NCBI GenBank assembly: GCA_964530225.1
Contig: CAZHBA010000034.1
Coordinates: 1 to 10,373, forward strand
Length of the DNA stretch: 10,373 nt
Source: CAZHBA01 sp964530225
Lineage (GTDB): Bacteria > Pseudomonadota > Alphaproteobacteria > UBA6615
Reading direction: 5' to 3'
The notes under the pieces are model-generated. The model saw only the letters and a list, made by a program, of their open reading frames with translations. It did not search any database and was not told the DNA's origin. The translations under genes were made by a program, and so were the position numbers. Below are positions 7,641 through 10,373 of the stretch, piece by piece (the first letter of the stretch is position 1; each line of letters opens with the position of its first letter).

Positions 7641-7810
7641 CGCAGGCCCGCGCCGCCGCCAAGCAGCTTCGACGCGAGACCGGCAAACCCATCAGCGCAG
7701 GCAACGCAACCCGAAATCCGGGTACGTTCAAACACGTCTACTCGTGCACCTAATTTGCTCACAGGCCGCAATCCTTCGTCTCAGCTTATTTGAACCGATT
7801 CGGTCTGACG

Positions 7811-7834
7811 TTAACCATGGGTCCAAATGGTTAA
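7811..7834. promoter_or_regulatory. Perfect inverted repeat, operator-like
   Basis: TTAACCAT and ATGGTTAA are perfect inverted copies separated by eight bases (GGGTCCAA), giving a 24-base symmetric site about 275 bases before leuA. Size and spacing fit a dimeric DNA-binding regulator, but no specific regulator can be named from the sequence. Confidence 0.4.
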
Positions 7835-7924
7835 GTACTGGTATATCGCACTCTACCAGACAACCAAGAAACTACTGATATCCTGCAGTTTTAGGCCGTT
7901 ATCATGCCGGACCGCAACGATTTT

Positions 7925-7954
7925 GTTAACCAATTTATTAAGTCGCGCGTTAAC
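7925..7954. promoter_or_regulatory. Three TTAA boxes in 12-base phase with symmetric GTTAAC ends
   Basis: GTTAAC stands at 7925-7930 and 7949-7954, and a TTAA at 7938-7941 sits exactly midway, so TTAA recurs every 12 bases. The outer arms extend to TGTTAAC/GTTAACA. It resembles a multi-site operator. The alphaproteobacterial cell-cycle regulator CtrA binds TTAA-N7-TTAAC; here the gap is eight, so it is not a canonical CtrA site. Confidence 0.35.
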
Positions 7955-8057
7955 AGCATACAAAACTGAAACGGTAACCGGCCAGACTGGTTCGATCCGA
8001 CCGGATACAGTTTTAGCGTTGTCGCGACCCAGTAACGGACGCTGTTGTGGCGACGCC

Positions 8058-8071
8058 AGCAGTAAACTGCT
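8058..8071 (-). repeat. Small hairpin directly after the ilvC stop
   Basis: AGCAG and CTGCT pair around a four-base loop immediately after the ilvC stop codon. On the minus strand no U-tract follows (GGCGTCGCC comes next), so it is not a convincing ilvC terminator. On the plus strand CTAGTTTTT follows the stem, so it could stop antisense transcription entering ilvC. Confidence 0.3.
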
Positions 8072-9091
8072 CTAGTTTTTACTCTTGTCGACCATAGCGT
8101 TTTCAGCAATCCACGGCATCATGCCGCGTAGCTTCTCGCCGACTTCTTCGATGCCGTGACCAGCCTGCAACCGGCGTACGGTTTTGAATGAGGTCTGGCC
8201 GACCTGGTTTTCAACCATCCATTCGCGCGTGAACTGGCCGGACTGAATTTCGCTGAGTATACGTTTCATTTCCGCCCGTGTCTCATCAGTGACGATTCGG
8301 GGACCGCGGGTGTAATCGCCGTACTCCGCCGTGTTCGACACCGAATAGCGCATGTTCGCCAGCCCGCCTTCGTAAATTAGGTCGACGATCAGTTTGACTT
8401 CGTGAACGCATTCGAAATAAGCCATCTCGGGCGCATAGCCCGCCTCGACGAGGGTCTCGAAGCCGGCTTGGATTAGCGCCGTGAGACCACCGCATAATAC
8501 CGTTTGTTCGCCGAACAGATCGGTTTCGCATTCTTCCTTGAAGGTGGTCTCGATGATCCCGGCGCGGCCAGCGCCGATCGCGGCGCCATAGCTCAGCCCG
8601 ATATCGTGGCAGTTGCCACTGGCATCCTGATAAACGGCCAGCAACGATGGTACACCAGCGCCGCGCTCGTATTCAGATCGCACGGTATGACCGGGGCCCT
8701 TTGGCGCGATCATAAACACGTCTAAGTCGGCGCGCGGCTCAATCAAATTGAAGTGAATATTGAGACCGTGGGCGAAGGCAATCGCTGTGTTCTCGCGCAT
8801 ATTGCCAGCCAGATAGTCGCGGTAGAGGTCGCCCTGCAACTCGTCCGGTACCAGCACCATGACCACATCGGCCCAAGCGGCGGCATCAGCTGAGTTTTTG
8901 ACCTCAAAACCGGCCCCTTCCGCTTTGGCGACGCTGGCCGAGCCTTCGCGCAAAGCGACGACAATATTTTCCGCACCGCTATCGCGCAAATTCATCGCAT
9001 GGGCATGTCCCTGGCTGCCGTAGCCAACGATAGCCACCTTCTTACCCTTGATTAAATTTACATCGGCGTCGCGGTCATAATAAACGCGCAT
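8072..9091 (-). CDS. ilvC: Ketol-acid reductoisomerase (NADP+), class I
   Basis: IlvC converts acetolactate or acetohydroxybutyrate to the dihydroxy acids by Mg-dependent alkyl migration and NADPH reduction, the second shared step of valine, leucine and isoleucine synthesis. The 339 residues match the short class I enzyme. The Rossmann motif is GYGSQGHAHA (23-32), with Arg48, Ser51 and Ser53 in the loop expected to bind the NADPH phosphate. Catalytic His108, Lys131 (APKGPGH), Asp191, Glu195, Glu227, Glu231 and Ser252 are in place. The start is the ATG at 9091 (MRVYYDRDAD), the usual N-terminus, with AGGGA nine bases upstream. A TTG three codons earlier abuts that ribosome-binding site and is unlikely. 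It follows ilvN by 120 bases. Confidence 0.97.
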   Translation of the reverse strand: MRVYYDRDADVNLIKGKKVAIVGYGSQGHAHAMNLRDSGAENIVVALREGSASVAKAEGAGFEVKNSADAAAWADVVMVLVPDELQGDLYRDYLAGNMRENTAIAFAHGLNIHFNLIEPRADLDVFMIAPKGPGHTVRSEYERGAGVPSLLAVYQDASGNCHDIGLSYGAAIGAGRAGIIETTFKEECETDLFGEQTVLCGGLTALIQAGFETLVEAGYAPEMAYFECVHEVKLIVDLIYEGGLANMRYSVSNTAEYGDYTRGPRIVTDETRAEMKRILSEIQSGQFTREWMVENQVGQTSFKTVRRLQAGHGIEEVGEKLRGMMPWIAENAMVDKSKN

Positions 9092-9118
9092 GGTTCTCAA
9101 TCCCTGTCAGTTCGTGTT

Positions 9119-9130
9119 TTGCGTACGCAA
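9119..9130. promoter_or_regulatory. Perfect 12-base palindrome upstream of ilvC
   Basis: TTGCGTACGCAA lies 28 bases before the ilvC start, in the 120-base ilvN-ilvC gap. It is perfectly self-complementary and could be a regulator site or a small cruciform. No regulator can be named and no clear promoter pair was found around it. Confidence 0.25.
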
Positions 9131-9211
9131 GCTCCTGAGGCCAACGTTCGCGGGGTTTTACAGGCCACGGTGCCATTTGCCAACGAGGACATCGGCGGCC
9201 GCACCCGAAAA

Positions 9212-9733
9212 TTAGTTCTCCTCGCCGCGTTTCTCGCCACGCATGATGGCGACAACTCCCGAGCGGGCGATCTCAACCTCGCCCAAATTACGCATGAGGT
9301 CTAGAAAACTCTCGATTTTCTCGGGCGATCCAGTCAGCGAAAAGACGAAAGAATTGACCGCCGTGTCGACGACCCGGGCGCGAAATATATCGGCGATACG
9401 CAGCGCCTCACGCCGTTCGGCGCCAGTATTGACTATTTTTACCAGGGCGAATTCGTGCTCGACATGGGGGCCCTCTTCAGTCAGATCGTGCACGTCTTGA
9501 ACCGGCACTAAGCGCTCGAGCTGCGCCTTGATCTGCTCGATGACCATCGGCGTGCCCAACGTTACCAGGTTTATCCTCGAGGACGATTCATCCTCGCTGA
9601 CCGTCGCCACTGTCAGACTCTCGATGTTGTAGCCGCGCCCGGAAAACAGTCCGACAACACGAGCCAGCACACCTGGCTCGTTATCGACCAAAACTGCCAT
9701 GACGTGGCGTTCGATGTCACTGTCGTTCGTCAT
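9212..9733 (-). CDS. ilvN: Acetolactate synthase, small regulatory subunit
   Basis: The regulatory subunit activates the IlvB catalytic subunit and usually confers feedback inhibition by valine or other branched-chain amino acids. The 173 residues have an N-terminal ACT domain (about 10-82) with the family stretch DNEPGVLARVVGLFSGRGYN (17-36), then IESLTV, and a C-terminal domain (about 95-168) with FALVKI and LARSGVVAIMRG-like ending. This is the usual two-domain length (E. coli IlvH 163). The ATG at 9733 has only AGG, one base away, as ribosome-binding site; the next methionine (residue 12) would cut the ACT domain. It follows ilvB by 67 bases. The name ilvH is equally used. Confidence 0.95.
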   Translation of the reverse strand: MTNDSDIERHVMAVLVDNEPGVLARVVGLFSGRGYNIESLTVATVSEDESSSRINLVTLGTPMVIEQIKAQLERLVPVQDVHDLTEEGPHVEHEFALVKIVNTGAERREALRIADIFRARVVDTAVNSFVFSLTGSPEKIESFLDLMRNLGEVEIARSGVVAIMRGEKRGEEN

Positions 9734-9800
9734 ACCTAACCAATACTCTGTTGATGGTGATACTTTGGGGATTAAACGGCGGACGTCGCCCAGCTGTTTT

Positions 9801-10373
9801 CTAGACCAGCACCATGCCGTCTTCCGATTGGGTCTGTTCCTGGCGGTCGTTGACGCCTAGCAGAATCTCGTTGTGCGCGGCACCGCCGGGGATCATCGGA
9901 AAACAGCTCTCTTCCTTCGACACTACCATGTCGACAATAACCGGGCCCGGGGTCTCAAGCATCTGCTTGATGACATCGTCGACCTGGCCTGGCTCGGTCG
10001 CCCGCAAGCCGGTCATGCCGTAGCTTTCCGCCAGCTTGATGAAGTCCGGTAGCCCAGCCGAATAGGATTCCGAATAACGACCGCCGTGCAGTAACTCCTG
10101 CCACTGCCGCACCATACCCAGGTACATGTTGTTGAGAATGAACACCTTCACTGGTAAGCCGTACTGCGCCATGGTGCCCAGTTCTTGGATGTTCATCATC
10201 GTCGACCCTTCGCCAGCGATATCGATCACCAGGGCGTCGGGGTGACCGACCTGCACACCGACCGCAGCCGGCAGGCCGTAGCCCATGGTGCCGAGGCCAC
10301 CGGATGTCATCCAATGGTTGGGTTTGTCGAACTTGTAGAACTGGGCCGCCCACATCTGATGCTGGCCGACCTC
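9801..10373 (-). CDS. ilvB: Acetolactate synthase, large catalytic subunit (C-terminal part)
   Basis: The large subunit is the thiamine-diphosphate and FAD enzyme that joins two pyruvates, or pyruvate and 2-ketobutyrate, in the first shared step of branched-chain amino-acid synthesis. The window holds the last 190 residues; the gene enters from the right edge. The fragment begins with EVGQHQMWAAQFYKF and contains the cofactor motif GEGS (54-57) to NN (81-82), followed by MYLGMVRQWQELLHGGRYSE in conserved order. The Trp in VRQWQ matches the herbicide-site tryptophan of plant AHAS. CFPMIPGGAAHNEILL near the end is typical. The cofactor motif usually reads GD; here Glu replaces Asp. The next gene is its regulatory subunit. 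It may be named ilvI elsewhere. Confidence 0.96.
   Translation of the reverse strand, partial: EVGQHQMWAAQFYKFDKPNHWMTSGGLGTMGYGLPAAVGVQVGHPDALVIDIAGEGSTMMNIQELGTMAQYGLPVKVFILNNMYLGMVRQWQELLHGGRYSESYSAGLPDFIKLAESYGMTGLRATEPGQVDDVIKQMLETPGPVIVDMVVSKEESCFPMIPGGAAHNEILLGVNDRQEQTQSEDGMVLV

Larger units (their letters stand above)
7536..8071. other. 536-base ilvC-leuA intergenic region rich in inverted repeats
   Basis: No convincing protein gene is seen. Frames of 72 codons (minus, 7891-8109) and 82 codons (plus, 7827-8075) run into ilvC and have no family character. The part at 7761-8040 is visibly richer in A and T than the neighbouring genes, while 7641-7730 is GC-rich. Besides the nested palindrome next to leuA, it holds short inverted repeats at 7709-7723 (ACCCG/CGGGT), 7811-7834, 7838-7859 (CTGGTA/TACCAG), 7925-7954 and 7962-8014 (AAAACTG/CAGTTTT). 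GTTAAC occurs four times. It must contain the end of the ilvC transcript and probably the leuA promoter, but no clear -35/-10 pair or U-tract terminator could be recognised. Confidence 0.75.

Noticed and set aside
7827..8075. 82-codon plus frame in the ilvC-leuA gap
   Set aside because: Its ATG lies in the arm of an inverted repeat, no ribosome-binding site is visible, codon use is unlike the genes, and it runs into the ilvC stop.
7891..8109. 72-codon minus frame starting inside ilvC
   Set aside because: Starts out of frame within the ilvC end, has no ribosome-binding site and no recognisable family. Its last 22 codons (from 7956) contain five leucines but lack a start signal and a following terminator.
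1461..9500. Many long plus-strand frames opposite the real genes
   Set aside because: They are antisense shadows caused by the GC-rich codon pattern of the minus-strand genes, with no family features.

Overview
The window is a stretch of alphaproteobacterial-type chromosome. Every gene that can be called with confidence lies on the minus strand, so transcription runs from the right edge to the left. The assignment to Alphaproteobacteria rests on three things: the short (339-residue) ketol-acid reductoisomerase, the AHAS pair directly upstream of it, and a complete mreB-mreC-mreD-mrdA-rodA cluster placed behind leuA. The order suggests a Rhodospirillales-like organism, but that is inference. 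There is no sign of phage, insertion sequences, CRISPR or other accessory DNA. This is mostly a conserved core region.

Right part (10373 to 8072): branched-chain amino-acid synthesis. The C-terminal third of the acetolactate synthase catalytic subunit (ilvB) runs in from the right edge, followed by its regulatory subunit (ilvN) and ketol-acid reductoisomerase (ilvC). Together they carry pyruvate or 2-ketobutyrate to the dihydroxy-acid precursors of valine, leucine and isoleucine.

Middle (8071 to 7536): a 536-base region with no convincing gene. It is unusually rich in inverted repeats and GTTAAC hexamers. Just before leuA it ends in a nested palindrome and a 28-codon open frame with a Leu-Leu-Leu run that overlaps the leuA start as ATGA. 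This is the least ordinary part of the window and could hold leucine-responsive control of leuA.

Left-centre (7535 to 310): leuA (2-isopropylmalate synthase, first committed step to leucine), then after 67 bases the rod-shape (elongasome) cluster mreB, mreC, mreD, mrdA (PBP2) and rodA. mreC/mreD overlap as ATGA and mreD/mrdA as TGATG, which points to translational coupling. MreB filaments, the MreC/MreD/RodA membrane assembly and PBP2 together insert new peptidoglycan in the side wall.

Left end (309 to 1): a tRNA-Lys(CUU) gene with its own likely promoter and a strong intrinsic terminator. Behind the terminator come a TATAAT box, a good ribosome-binding site and the first eight codons of another minus-strand gene that leaves the window.
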